Below are positions 19,541-27,889 of a DNA stretch of 37,703 nt, piece after piece. A program made the position numbers and the translations under genes. Source of the DNA: a virus; the IMG/VR virus record IMGVR_UViG_3300025652_000204, positions 1 to 37,703 of that record. One strand, given 5' to 3'. The notes under the pieces are model-generated. The model was not told where the DNA came from. It searched no databases and saw nothing but the letters and a program-made list of their open reading frames with translations. Numbering within the stretch: position 1 is the stretch's first letter; each line of letters starts with the position of its first letter.

Positions 19541-19744
19541 ATGACTAGAAAAAATTATATTAAATTAGCTAAAATGATACAGAAAAATACAACAGCCGCA
19601 AATTTGCGAAGAGGTTTTACTTGGGTAATTACTAAGGGTACTTTTATGAATGACTTATGCGATTATTTACAAGAAAATAATCCAAAGTTTGATGAGGTTA
19701 AATTTAGAGAGGCTACAGGCTCAATATTAAACAAAGAAGAATAA
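19541..19744 (+). CDS. Small hypothetical phage protein
   Basis: 67 aa from ATG 19541 (MTRKNYIKLAKMIQKNT); the upstream ATG 19526 is part of the leader motif. The C-terminal DLCDYLQENNPKFDEVKFREATG matches a frequent small phage pattern (L-x-x-x-NP-x-F-D-x-x-x-F-x-x-A). A TTGACT-N17-TACAAC promoter at 19482 to 19510 and a terminator at 19765 make it an independent unit. Function unknown. Confidence 0.62.
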   Translation: MTRKNYIKLAKMIQKNTTAANLRRGFTWVITKGTFMNDLCDYLQENNPKFDEVKFREATGSILNKEE

Positions 19745-19764
19745 CATATACAACTATATACTAA

Positions 19765-19790
19765 GCCCTTTATCATTAGAGGGCTTTTTT
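19765..19790 (+). terminator. Rho-independent terminator
   Basis: GCCCTTTA-TCAT-TAGAGGGC (one G-U pair) followed by six T, 20 bases after the preceding stop. Confidence 0.85.
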
Positions 19791-20224
19791 AATGCCAAAT
19801 ACACATGAAATAATACTAAACTATTATAAATAGTAATAGATCGTATAAGTAAGTAATGGGGTTAAATGGCTTATTGTAAGGGCTAATTACATAATATTAT
19901 AATAATCAGATCATTTTCTTATAAAGCACACTAACAAGGGCTAATATTGGCACAAAACAAGCAATAAACAAACAAAATCCGTACAGTAAGTGTACAAACA
20001 AGCAATAAATGGCACAATATAAGGGTTAACTACTGCCTAACTAATGCAAATACAGGCAAAACACAGGAAGACCCACCCCCATTGACTGTTAGAAATAAAA
20101 ATAGGAAGTGATTTTAACCCAAAACAAACTCTCTTAAGGCTTTTTTTAAGCCCCTAGAGAACAAAATGGCAACATCTGGTATTAATCGACATAAACAAGG
20201 TAAAAACTTGACTACGAGCTAAAT
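19791..20224. repeat. Non-coding region with direct repeats before terL
   Basis: About 430 bases without a firm gene; only an 18-codon frame at 20166 to 20222 is present. Repeats: AAGGGCTAAT at 19878 and 19936, with a variant at 20021; AAACAAGCAATAAA at 19955 and 19996 (41 bases apart); TGGCACAA at 19948 and 20010; and palindrome GTACA-N5-TGTAC at 19981 to 19995, the same layout as at 8079. It may hold the late promoter, a packaging site or a second origin-like region. Confidence 0.5.
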
Positions 20225-20395
20225 ATGAAGAAAAAAAAAGTAAAAAAGAAACAACCAAAAGACCCTTTTAAGGAGTTGGTTGATCTTATGCAGAAGAAAA
20301 CCCGTTACCCAGAGACAATGGGTAGAGGGCAAGTAAAAGGCAATGACGTAGCGAGAATACGAGATATTCTTAATGAAGATAACAATTCCGTATAA
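20225..20395 (+). CDS. 56-aa protein directly upstream of terL
   Basis: ATG 20225 opens MKKKKVKKKQPKDPFKELVDLMQ, then RGQVKGNDVARIRDILNED, overlapping the terL start by 23 bases. The DPFKEL...DLMQKK and VARIRDIL segments look like a small helical domain behind a basic tail. It could be a packaging accessory; the overlap suggests translational coupling with terL. Unknown family. Confidence 0.55.
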   Translation: MKKKKVKKKQPKDPFKELVDLMQKKTRYPETMGRGQVKGNDVARIRDILNEDNNSV

Positions 20396-21623
20396 ACCAA
20401 GACCGCATCAAGTTGATGTACACAATAAGTTACAACGATTTAATGTGTTAGTTTGTCATCGAAGGTTTGGCAAAACTGTACTGTGTATTAACGAGATACT
20501 TAAAAAGTGTTTAGAGAATAGACTTCCTAGACCCAGATACTACTATATTGCTCCAACATACCAAATGGCGAAACGTACCGCTTGGGATTATTTGAAAGAA
20601 TATACAAGTGTTTTACCAGACGTACAATACCATGAAACAGAGCTTAGAGCTGATCTACCGAATGGTGGAAGAATACAGCTTCTAGGATGTGAAAGACCAG
20701 ACAGTCTTCGTGGGTTGTATATGGATGGGGTAATCTTAGATGAGGTAGCACAAATGCCTACGAGGTTATGGACAGAGATTGTCCGACCTGCTTTGTCTGA
20801 TAGAGAAGGGTTCTTAATTGCCATAGGTACTCCGCAAGGACACAATGCCTTTTGGACTTTATACGATCACGCAAATCATCAAGACGATTGGTACGCAGAA
20901 ACATTTAAAGCTTCCGAGACAAACATTATTTCCGAGTTGGAATTAAATGAAGCAAAAGCATTAATGCCACCTGAAATATACGAGGCAGAATTTGAATGTA
21001 GCTTCGACTCCTCCGCCATAGGCTCAATCTATGCAAGAGGATTAAATAAAGCGGATGATGATAAAAGAATTACAAAAGTACCTTACGATGAAAGTATGAA
21101 GGTTAATACATTCTGGGATTTAGGAATGGCAGATAAAACCGCTATATGGTTTGTCCAACAAAAAGGAAGTGCTTTTCATATTATAGATTACTTGGAAGAG
21201 AGTGGCGAGAGTTTAGAATACTATGCCTCTGCTTTGCAAGATAAAGGCTATGTGTATGACACGCATTATCTACCGCATGATGCTAATGTCCGAGAAATTG
21301 GAACAGGGGTATCAAGGCTAGAGACTGCACAAAGTTTAGGACTGAGAACAGCTATTGTTCCTAAGTTAAGTATAGAAGACGGAATTAATGCAGTACGCAT
21401 GATTCTTGCTCGTTGTTGGTTTGACCATGAAAAATGTAAAGACGGATTAGACGCACTTCGTCAGTACAGATGGGCTACCACCGATAAAGGAGAAACAAAA
21501 AACAAACCCGTACATGATTGGACATCGCATAGTGCAGATGCCTTTCGGTACTTTGCAGTAGGAAAAAATCAATCAAGTGAGTGGAGTACAGAAATCGAGT
21601 ACCCACATTTAGGAATTATTTAA
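20373..21623 (+). CDS. terL: Terminase large subunit
   Basis: 416 aa. ATPase domain: Walker A C28-HRRFGKT, Walker B GVILDE (119 to 124) and coupling motif GTPQG (152 to 156). Nuclease domain: D249 in FWDLGMAD, D303 in LPHDAN and D389 in TSHSADAFRY provide the RNase-H-like metal site. It pumps DNA into the procapsid through the portal and cuts the concatemer. Its length is normal for compact terminases. The portal follows with a TAATG overlap. Confidence 0.95.
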   Translation: MKITIPYKPRPHQVDVHNKLQRFNVLVCHRRFGKTVLCINEILKKCLENRLPRPRYYYIAPTYQMAKRTAWDYLKEYTSVLPDVQYHETELRADLPNGGRIQLLGCERPDSLRGLYMDGVILDEVAQMPTRLWTEIVRPALSDREGFLIAIGTPQGHNAFWTLYDHANHQDDWYAETFKASETNIISELELNEAKALMPPEIYEAEFECSFDSSAIGSIYARGLNKADDDKRITKVPYDESMKVNTFWDLGMADKTAIWFVQQKGSAFHIIDYLEESGESLEYYASALQDKGYVYDTHYLPHDANVREIGTGVSRLETAQSLGLRTAIVPKLSIEDGINAVRMILARCWFDHEKCKDGLDALRQYRWATTDKGETKNKPVHDWTSHSADAFRYFAVGKNQSSEWSTEIEYPHLGII

Positions 21624-23602
21624 TGGCAAAATTATCAAAAACAAAATTATTGACGTTAATCTCACAGGAAGTACAAAACTCTTTAGGGTTTTACTCAAGT
21701 GAATTAGCCGAACAACGCAAAGACGCAATCAAGTATTACTTAGGCGAGCCTATTGGTAATGAAACAGAAGGTCGATCTAGTGTTGTTAGTCAAGATTTAT
21801 TAGAAGTTGTAGAGGCAATCCTCCCGAGCCTTATGCGAATGTTTACACAACAAGACAAAGTAGTAAACTTTGAAGCTACCCAACCGCAAGACGTTCCTTA
21901 CGCTGAACAAATTTCTGATTACTGCAATCATATTTTTACAAAAGACAATAATGGTTTTAACATTTTGCACTCAATGTTTAAAACGGCTCTTCTTCAAAAA
22001 AATGGTTTTTGTAAAGTCTATTGGAAAACGTCTAAAGAACAGAAAAAAGAAAGTTATAAAAATTTAACAGAAGCAGAATACCAAGCACTACAAATAGATA
22101 ATGAAGTAGAAATTATTGGTGTTGATAGTCGAGAAGAGGATATGATGGGGATGCCTCAAACATTGTATGATGTTGATGTTAAAAGAGTACAAGATTATTC
22201 CCGAGTACAAATAGACCCTGTACCCCCAGAGGAAGTTTTAGTTAGTAAGAGAGCTACTTCATTACAAGATTGTGATTTTATTGCACAGCGAGTAATGAAA
22301 ACTGTGTCTGAATTAATCGACATGGGTTACGATAGAAAACAAGTAGAAAGTTTACCAACTACCGAAGAACAAATTTATAATACCGAAGCAATTGTTAGAC
22401 GTAGCTACGATGATGAAACAACCGACATGGATGTTAGCATGGTTGACCCTGCACTTCGTGTAGTGCAAATTACCGAGTGCTACATGAAAGTTGACATGGA
22501 TGGCGATGGTATTGCCGAGCTAAGAAAAATTACTGTTGGTGGTAGTGGGTATAACAATTACGTTATTTTAGAAAACGAAGAAATACCGCTTATTCCTTTT
22601 GCGATGGTATGTGCTATTCCAATGCCTTTCCGTTTCTTTGGTTTATCTTTTTATGATTTACTTGCTGACTTACAGTTAGTAAAAACAACTATCCTTAGAA
22701 ATACATTAGACAATATGTATTTTCAAAACAACGCAAGAACGATTGTTGTTGATGGTCAAGCAAACCTTGATGATCTACTAACCAGTAGAGCAGGGGGAAT
22801 TGTTCGTGTTAAAAATCCTAATGCAGTAACACCACTTCAAACACCTAACTTTCTAAATGATGGTTTAGCGATGTTAGGAAAAATAGAAGAATTAAAAGAA
22901 CAACGATCTGGTGTACCAAAACAACATTTAGGATTAAACCCAGACACCATCAATAAATCACATACAACAGCAACATCAACTAATCAGATGATGCAAGCCT
23001 CTACGCAACGTATTGAGTTAATAGCGAGAAACTTTGCCGAAGGAGTAAAAGATATATTTAAAAATATTTTAGCGATTGTTTGCGAGTATCAAGATCAAGA
23101 ACGTATTATTCGTCTTCGTGGTAACTTTGTACCAATGAATCCAAGAGAATGGACAACACGATACGATGCAACAGTACAAGTAGGATTAGGAACAGGTAAT
23201 CAAGATCAACGCCTTCAAGTATTACAACAGGTACTTAACGTACAAGAAAAATTAATACAGGCAGGCGGAATGGGTACATTAGTGACTCCACAAAATGTCT
23301 ACAATACATTACAGAAATTTTTAGAAAATGCAGGATATAAGGATGCGAGTCAGTTTTTCGTAAACCCTGCTACTGTACCCCCACAACCACCTAAACAAGA
23401 AAAACCCGACCCTGCAATTCAACTAGCGGCACAACAAGTAGAAATGCAACGACAAAAAGCAATGGCAGACATAGACATCAAAAATAAAAAATTACAACTA
23501 GATGAACAGAAACTAGCGGCTCAACTTATTAAAGATCAAAATGTAGAGAACATAGAAAAAGAAAAACTAGCATCTAAAATTATAGAACAAGGATTAAATT
23601 AA
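21623..23602 (+). CDS. Portal protein (P22-like)
   Basis: 659 aa from ATG 21623 (MAKLSKTKLLTLISQEV), which follows AGGA by 8 bases and overlaps the terL stop; a longer frame from 21581 is unlikely. Features: N-terminal helix then EGRSSVVSQDLLEVVEAILPSLMRMFT, a typical P22-type portal wing; a central RVQDYSRVQIDPVPPEEVLVSKRA; and a C-terminal coiled coil rich in Gln/Lys (KQEKPDPAIQLAAQQVEMQRQKA). It forms the dodecameric ring at the packaging vertex and binds the adaptor and nozzle. Confidence 0.9.
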   Translation: MAKLSKTKLLTLISQEVQNSLGFYSSELAEQRKDAIKYYLGEPIGNETEGRSSVVSQDLLEVVEAILPSLMRMFTQQDKVVNFEATQPQDVPYAEQISDYCNHIFTKDNNGFNILHSMFKTALLQKNGFCKVYWKTSKEQKKESYKNLTEAEYQALQIDNEVEIIGVDSREEDMMGMPQTLYDVDVKRVQDYSRVQIDPVPPEEVLVSKRATSLQDCDFIAQRVMKTVSELIDMGYDRKQVESLPTTEEQIYNTEAIVRRSYDDETTDMDVSMVDPALRVVQITECYMKVDMDGDGIAELRKITVGGSGYNNYVILENEEIPLIPFAMVCAIPMPFRFFGLSFYDLLADLQLVKTTILRNTLDNMYFQNNARTIVVDGQANLDDLLTSRAGGIVRVKNPNAVTPLQTPNFLNDGLAMLGKIEELKEQRSGVPKQHLGLNPDTINKSHTTATSTNQMMQASTQRIELIARNFAEGVKDIFKNILAIVCEYQDQERIIRLRGNFVPMNPREWTTRYDATVQVGLGTGNQDQRLQVLQQVLNVQEKLIQAGGMGTLVTPQNVYNTLQKFLENAGYKDASQFFVNPATVPPQPPKQEKPDPAIQLAAQQVEMQRQKAMADIDIKNKKLQLDEQKLAAQLIKDQNVENIEKEKLASKIIEQGLN

Positions 23603-24492
23603 TGACACCTTTTATGCAAAGCACAGAGGCACAAAGTATTATTGATAATTACCTAACGAACCCTACACCTAAACAAAACACAGGTGTCTTTCGTAATCCT
23701 TTATTTGATTTACGAACAGAACAAGGTTTGCCTGCTGATGCGTTATATCCAAATCCACAATTAGATTTTTCCGCAGAAGATACACCGACTGACCCTTGCC
23801 CAGAAGGGTATATGTTAGTTGATGGTGTGTGTCAGCCAATAGAACAATTTGGTCAGTCATCATACCAACAAGATAATGGAAAATCTTTTGAAGAAGAACG
23901 AGCAGAAGAAAGACCTTATATGTCTATTGAAGATATGAAAAATGCAAGTGATGAAGATTTTCTTAATTACATGACAAGTGGTTTTTTAAAAAATAGTCCT
24001 CTTGGTTATCTTCCGAGTAAAGGCACAGAAGTTACAATGAGTAATATGTTTCTACCTTCACAGTTTCAATTACTGTTTGGTAAACAAAATGAAATGCGTA
24101 AAAATTTTATAAAAGATGAATTAACAAGAAGAGGTTATTTTACAGGTAATTTTGATAAAAATAAAAATCCTCTTTTTGATATTGGCAGTAAAAATGTCAA
24201 TACAAACACAGGTGGTATAGAAAGTTTACTTCCACAAAATGTTCAAGGACAACCTGTGACTGATGTATTCGGAGACACTTATCAGCAAGTAGCAAATGAT
24301 GGACAAGGTAATACAGGTTATACCTTTACCTCTGGCACACCATTACCAACTGTTTCACAGCAAACGCAAACAGGCGTTAATTATGGAACAGGTAGAGGTG
24401 GTACATCGGCACAACAAAGGCAAATGGATATTCAAGATACAAGAAAACCACCTAGTAGTGCGGCTGAATCTTTTAGAAGATACGGAAGATAA
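23602..24492 (+). CDS. Hypothetical head-region protein
   Basis: A 296-aa protein, mostly low-complexity Gln/Asn/Gly/Pro. It contains a CPEGYMLVDGVCQP motif (residues 63 to 76), a Cys-flanked signature I have seen in marine phage proteins, and a helical segment SIEDMKNASDEDFLNYMTSGF. Position between portal and scaffold suggests a virion or assembly protein. Function unknown. TAATG overlap with the portal. Confidence 0.6.
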   Translation: MTPFMQSTEAQSIIDNYLTNPTPKQNTGVFRNPLFDLRTEQGLPADALYPNPQLDFSAEDTPTDPCPEGYMLVDGVCQPIEQFGQSSYQQDNGKSFEEERAEERPYMSIEDMKNASDEDFLNYMTSGFLKNSPLGYLPSKGTEVTMSNMFLPSQFQLLFGKQNEMRKNFIKDELTRRGYFTGNFDKNKNPLFDIGSKNVNTNTGGIESLLPQNVQGQPVTDVFGDTYQQVANDGQGNTGYTFTSGTPLPTVSQQTQTGVNYGTGRGGTSAQQRQMDIQDTRKPPSSAAESFRRYGR

Positions 24493-24737
24493 TGGAAAAA
24501 GAAAAAGAAATACAAAAAGGAAATAGAGCCAAACAAATACTAGAAGATGAAATATTTGCAGAGGCAGTAAAAAGAGTTTCAGACGAGTTAGACTTAGAAT
24601 GGATTAATTCGCCTGTAAGAGACACGGAAGGGCGAGAAAAAATTTACATGATGAAAAAAATGTTAAATGTCCTTTTGGTGCAACTACGATCTGTTATGGA
24701 AACAGGTAAACTAGCATCCAAACAGATCAATCAATAA
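24492..24737 (+). CDS. Small conserved head-region protein
   Basis: An 81-aa helical protein: RAKQILEDEIFAEAVKRVSDELDLEWINSPVRDTEGREKIYMMKKMLNVLLVQLRSVMETGKLA. The I-L-x-[DE]-x-x-F-x-E-A start, the R-D-x-E-x-R-E centre and the E-T-G-K-[LI]-A end mark a common small protein found near phage portals and scaffolds. Unknown function, likely capsid assembly. Confidence 0.65.
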   Translation: MEKEKEIQKGNRAKQILEDEIFAEAVKRVSDELDLEWINSPVRDTEGREKIYMMKKMLNVLLVQLRSVMETGKLASKQINQ

Positions 24738-24755
24738 TCTTAATAAGGAGTTACA

Positions 24756-25772
24756 ATGGCAGACACGCCTCAAGAGGAATCTGCTGTTTCAAAACCAACC
24801 TATACAACAGATGAAACAGCAAAGGCTTTCGCTACCCTTTTAAATAACGAGACTGCAAGGAACGAAGAGCCTACAACGGAAGTATCAGAAAGTAAGGAAA
24901 GTGATCTTCAACAAGACACCACCGAACTTACGCCAGACGATATAGACGTCAACGACATAGTAGATAACGAAGAAACTATTTCAAACAGCGAAGAGACACT
25001 TTACGAAATTACTGTCAACGGACAGAAACAACAAGTTACCCTCGATGAGCTTATGAAAGGTTACTCTAGGGAATCAGACTATACCAAGAAAACAATGGAG
25101 CTAGGAGACAAGCGAAGAGAAATAGAAACTTTGCAAAGTGACTTAGCGAAAGAGTTAGAAGCAGTCAAAAATTCTAAAAGTCAATATGCACAACAACTAG
25201 ATGATCTAACACAACAGTTAGGCACTAAGGAACAAAATATAGACTGGGAAACTTTATATCAAGATGACCCTGCGGAGTATGTTCGCAAAAAAGCAGAGTC
25301 AGATAGACGTAAAGAAATGTTGCAACAAGCACAAATTGAAAAGCAACGTCTTCAAGAAGAACAACGAGCAGAGCAAGAGAAAGTATATAACGATTACATT
25401 GCAAAAGAACGTCAAATCTTAGAAGAAAAATTACCAATCTATAAGAATAAAGAAAAGAGAGAAGCATTTGTTAAGAACTTAACAAACTTTGCTAAAGAGA
25501 ATGGTTATACTGACCAAGAAATTGCAATGATGGTAGATCATCGTGCAGTTATGTTGTTAGCTAACGCTTACAAATACGATCAGTTAAAGAAAACTAAACT
25601 CTCTGGTAAAAAAGTAAATACTCCTCCTAGAATTGTTCGACCTAATGCGTCTAATGTGACGGAAGCATCTAATGATAAACAACGTATTGATCGCAGAATG
25701 AATAAACTGAAAAAATCTGGATCACTTCGTGACGCACAATCGGTGTTGAAAGAAATGATGCAAAACGAATAG
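24756..25772 (+). CDS. Capsid scaffolding protein
   Basis: 338 aa with an AAGGAG ribosome site. The N-terminal 90 residues are acidic and disordered. Then comes YEITVNGQKQQVTLDELMKGYSRESDYTKKTMEL (about 83 to 116), a pattern typical of scaffold proteins in this capsid class, followed by a long Gln/Glu coiled coil and a basic C-terminal helix-turn-helix (DKQRIDRRMNKLKKSGSLRDAQSVLKEMM) that should grip the coat protein. It directs procapsid assembly and is absent from mature heads. Confidence 0.8.
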   Translation: MADTPQEESAVSKPTYTTDETAKAFATLLNNETARNEEPTTEVSESKESDLQQDTTELTPDDIDVNDIVDNEETISNSEETLYEITVNGQKQQVTLDELMKGYSRESDYTKKTMELGDKRREIETLQSDLAKELEAVKNSKSQYAQQLDDLTQQLGTKEQNIDWETLYQDDPAEYVRKKAESDRRKEMLQQAQIEKQRLQEEQRAEQEKVYNDYIAKERQILEEKLPIYKNKEKREAFVKNLTNFAKENGYTDQEIAMMVDHRAVMLLANAYKYDQLKKTKLSGKKVNTPPRIVRPNASNVTEASNDKQRIDRRMNKLKKSGSLRDAQSVLKEMMQNE

Positions 25773-25781
25773 GAGTTAAAA

Positions 25782-26756
25782 ATGGCTGTACCTACAAATA
25801 CAGTAGAAACTTTTGATCGTGTTGGTATAAGAGAAGACTTGGCTGATGTTATTTACAATATAGCACCAACTGAAACACCTTTCATATCAAATGCGGCATC
25901 AGGTTCGGCGGCTCAAACTTTACATGAGTGGCAAACAGACGGATTAGCAAATGCGGCGGCAAATGCTCAAAAAGAAGGCGATGACTACACACTAGGTAGC
26001 AGAGCGGCAACAGTAAGACTAAATAACTACACACAAATCTCTGCTAAAACAGTAGGTGTGTCTGGCTCTGACCAAGCGGTAACAAACGCAGGTCGAGGAG
26101 ACGAACTTGCATATCAATTAGCAAAACTTGGTAAAGAGTTAAAAAGAGATATGGAGTTTGCAAACATCGGTGTAGAAAATGCAAAAGCGGCAGGTTCATC
26201 TGGTACTGCTAGAGAATCAGCATCAGTTGGTACTTGGTATGGTGGAAACATCGCAGGTACTGCTTCAAGTGCAGGAAACTTTTCTACTAATGGTTCTCCA
26301 AGTGCAAGCCCCGCAGGTACTGGAGCTACTGCAATCGCAGGTGGTACTAACAGAACTTTTACAGAAGCATTGTTAAAAGCAGGTCTAAAAAAATGTTACG
26401 AGCTAGGTGGAAACCCAGACGTAGTATTAATGTCTGCTTCACATAAACAATTAGCATCTGCATTTTCTGGTGTAGCAACACTATACAAAAACGCTGATGA
26501 CAAAACTGTTATCGGTGCGGTTGACGTATATGTGTCTGACTTTGGCGAAGTAAGTTTCGTACCAGACAGACATCAACAAGCTAACAGAGTTGATATTTTG
26601 GAAATGGATAAGTGGGAAGTATCTTACCTAAGACCATTCCAAACAAAAGACTTAGCATCAAGCGGAGACAACGATAAGAAACTACTCTTAACAGAGTGGA
26701 CTCTTACTGCAAGATCGCCAAATGCTAACTACGGAATATTTAACTTAACTGCATAA
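25782..26756 (+). CDS. Major capsid protein (SU10/DUF5309-like)
   Basis: 324 aa with AGGAG 6 bases before the start. It has the family landmarks: N-terminal MAVPTNTVETFDRVGIREDLADVIYNIAPTETPF, then LHEWQTDGLA, the RLNNYTQISAKTVGVSG strand, a Gly/Ala/Ser-rich insertion (about 150 to 190), NPDVVLMSASHKQLASAF and the C-terminal LRPFQTKDLA...WTLTARSPNANYGI. These match the HK97-fold DUF5309 group. A terminator follows, as expected for the most highly made protein. Confidence 0.88.
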   Translation: MAVPTNTVETFDRVGIREDLADVIYNIAPTETPFISNAASGSAAQTLHEWQTDGLANAAANAQKEGDDYTLGSRAATVRLNNYTQISAKTVGVSGSDQAVTNAGRGDELAYQLAKLGKELKRDMEFANIGVENAKAAGSSGTARESASVGTWYGGNIAGTASSAGNFSTNGSPSASPAGTGATAIAGGTNRTFTEALLKAGLKKCYELGGNPDVVLMSASHKQLASAFSGVATLYKNADDKTVIGAVDVYVSDFGEVSFVPDRHQQANRVDILEMDKWEVSYLRPFQTKDLASSGDNDKKLLLTEWTLTARSPNANYGIFNLTA

Positions 26757-26772
26757 TTGTAGTCATAGGATA

Positions 26773-26803
26773 AGGAGGGGGTTTACCCCTCCTATTTAAT
26801 TTT
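26773..26803 (+). terminator. Terminator after the capsid gene
   Basis: AGGAGGGG-N5-CCCCTCCT, an 8-bp GC-rich stem, followed by ATTTAATTTT. Partial termination here would let capsid mRNA accumulate above the downstream genes. Confidence 0.75.
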
Positions 26804-26820
26804 AACATGAGGATATAACA

Positions 26821-26919
26821 ATGCGTGGAATGAAAAAAAGAGCAAAAAAGAAAATGAAAAAATCTCCTGTATTTAACGAAGATACAAAGAAAAAAGTTAA
26901 AAAGAAAAAGAAAAAATAA
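26821..26919 (+). CDS. 32-aa Lys-rich peptide
   Basis: An ORF with GAGGAT 8 bases before ATG. The product, MRGMKKRAKKKMKKSPVFNED then TKKKVKKKKKK, is half lysine. It is placed directly after the capsid gene, and its TAA overlaps the next ATG. It probably binds DNA or the capsid interior; small basic peptides of this kind also occur at 7046 in this genome. Confidence 0.5.
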   Translation: MRGMKKRAKKKMKKSPVFNEDTKKKVKKKKKK

Positions 26920-27263
26920 TGTCAAAAAAACTTTGGATAGATAATCCAAATGACACCAATGTTGTTAAAACAAGGATGCACATTGACGAGTCAGAAAACA
27001 AATACCATTTTGAAGATGTGCAAGACGTTAGCCCAATATTGGAACGTAATAAGTTTGAGGCTAAGAATGATTTGTATAAAGTCAGAGGAATGCAAGATGC
27101 AAAAATGTATAAAGTAGCATCTATCCCTTTGATTGTTGTTCAACAGTTAGCACAAAAAGGAATTATGTCTAATGCAGGTCGCATTATAGACAAAGATCGT
27201 TTTAAAAAATGGTTAAACGACCCAAACAATAGACACTTTAGAGTATATCAAGGAAATGTATAA
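26919..27263 (+). CDS. Conserved head-region protein
   Basis: A 114-aa protein. Motifs ERNKFEAKNDLYKVRGMQDAKMYKVASIP, VVQQLAQKGIM and RFKKWLNDPNNRHFRVYQG form a pattern I associate with podophages, between coat protein and adaptor. There are no membrane segments or enzyme motifs. A head-completion or decoration role is inferred from position. It overlaps both neighbours by one base. Confidence 0.6.
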   Translation: MSKKLWIDNPNDTNVVKTRMHIDESENKYHFEDVQDVSPILERNKFEAKNDLYKVRGMQDAKMYKVASIPLIVVQQLAQKGIMSNAGRIIDKDRFKKWLNDPNNRHFRVYQGNV

Positions 27264-27889
27264 TGGCACTAGACACTTTTGCAAATTTAAAAACAACGAT
27301 AGCAAATTATCTCAATCGTGATGATTTAACTGCGTACATTCCTGATTTTATTTCTTTGACAGAAAAAAGACTTAATAGAGAGTTGCGTGTTAGAGAAATG
27401 ATTAACAGTGATACATCTACAACAACTGTATCGGGTACACAAAACTATACTGTACCAACAGGTTTTATAGAGGCAATAAGTGTTATTTTTCAAAGTGACC
27501 CATTTACTACTTTATCTTATATTAGTAATCACGACTTTTATCGTAGTTATAATTCAAGTGTTACATCTGGTACACCAACGTTTTTTACGATTGTTGGCGA
27601 TAAAATAAAATTAGGTGTAACTCCCGATCAAGCAGTAACATTACAAATAGATTTTTACAAAACTGTAACTGCTTTATCAGATAGTAATACAACAAACGAT
27701 ATACTGACTAACTACCCAGAATTATATTTATATGGTTCTTTAGCAGAGTCATCGCCATTTTTAATGCAAGATGAAAGATTACAAACATGGGCTAGTTTGT
27801 ATAAAGAAGCAGTAAGCAAAGCAAACGAGTCATCATCTAAAGGGTCTTCATCAACACCATTATTAATGTCTGCAAGATCGGTGGTCTAA
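27263..27889 (+). CDS. Head-tail adaptor (SU10 adaptor-like)
   Basis: A 208-aa protein. It has the common adaptor start MALDTFANLKTTIANYLNRDDLTAYIPDFISLTEKRLNRELR, where a helix carries the E-x-x-[IL]-x-R-x-[LV] pattern, then beta strands (YTVPTGFIEAISV, FFTIVGDKIKLGVTPD) and a C-terminal helix with a Ser-rich tail. This fits the SU10-type adaptor family that binds below the portal. Its stop is immediately followed by the next ATG. Confidence 0.75.
   Translation: MALDTFANLKTTIANYLNRDDLTAYIPDFISLTEKRLNRELRVREMINSDTSTTTVSGTQNYTVPTGFIEAISVIFQSDPFTTLSYISNHDFYRSYNSSVTSGTPTFFTIVGDKIKLGVTPDQAVTLQIDFYKTVTALSDSNTTNDILTNYPELYLYGSLAESSPFLMQDERLQTWASLYKEAVSKANESSSKGSSSTPLLMSARSVV

Noticed and set aside
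20166-20222. 18-codon ORF before the 56-aa gene
   Set aside because: Too short and not overlapping its neighbours; no clear ribosome site, so it is only mentioned in the non-coding entry.
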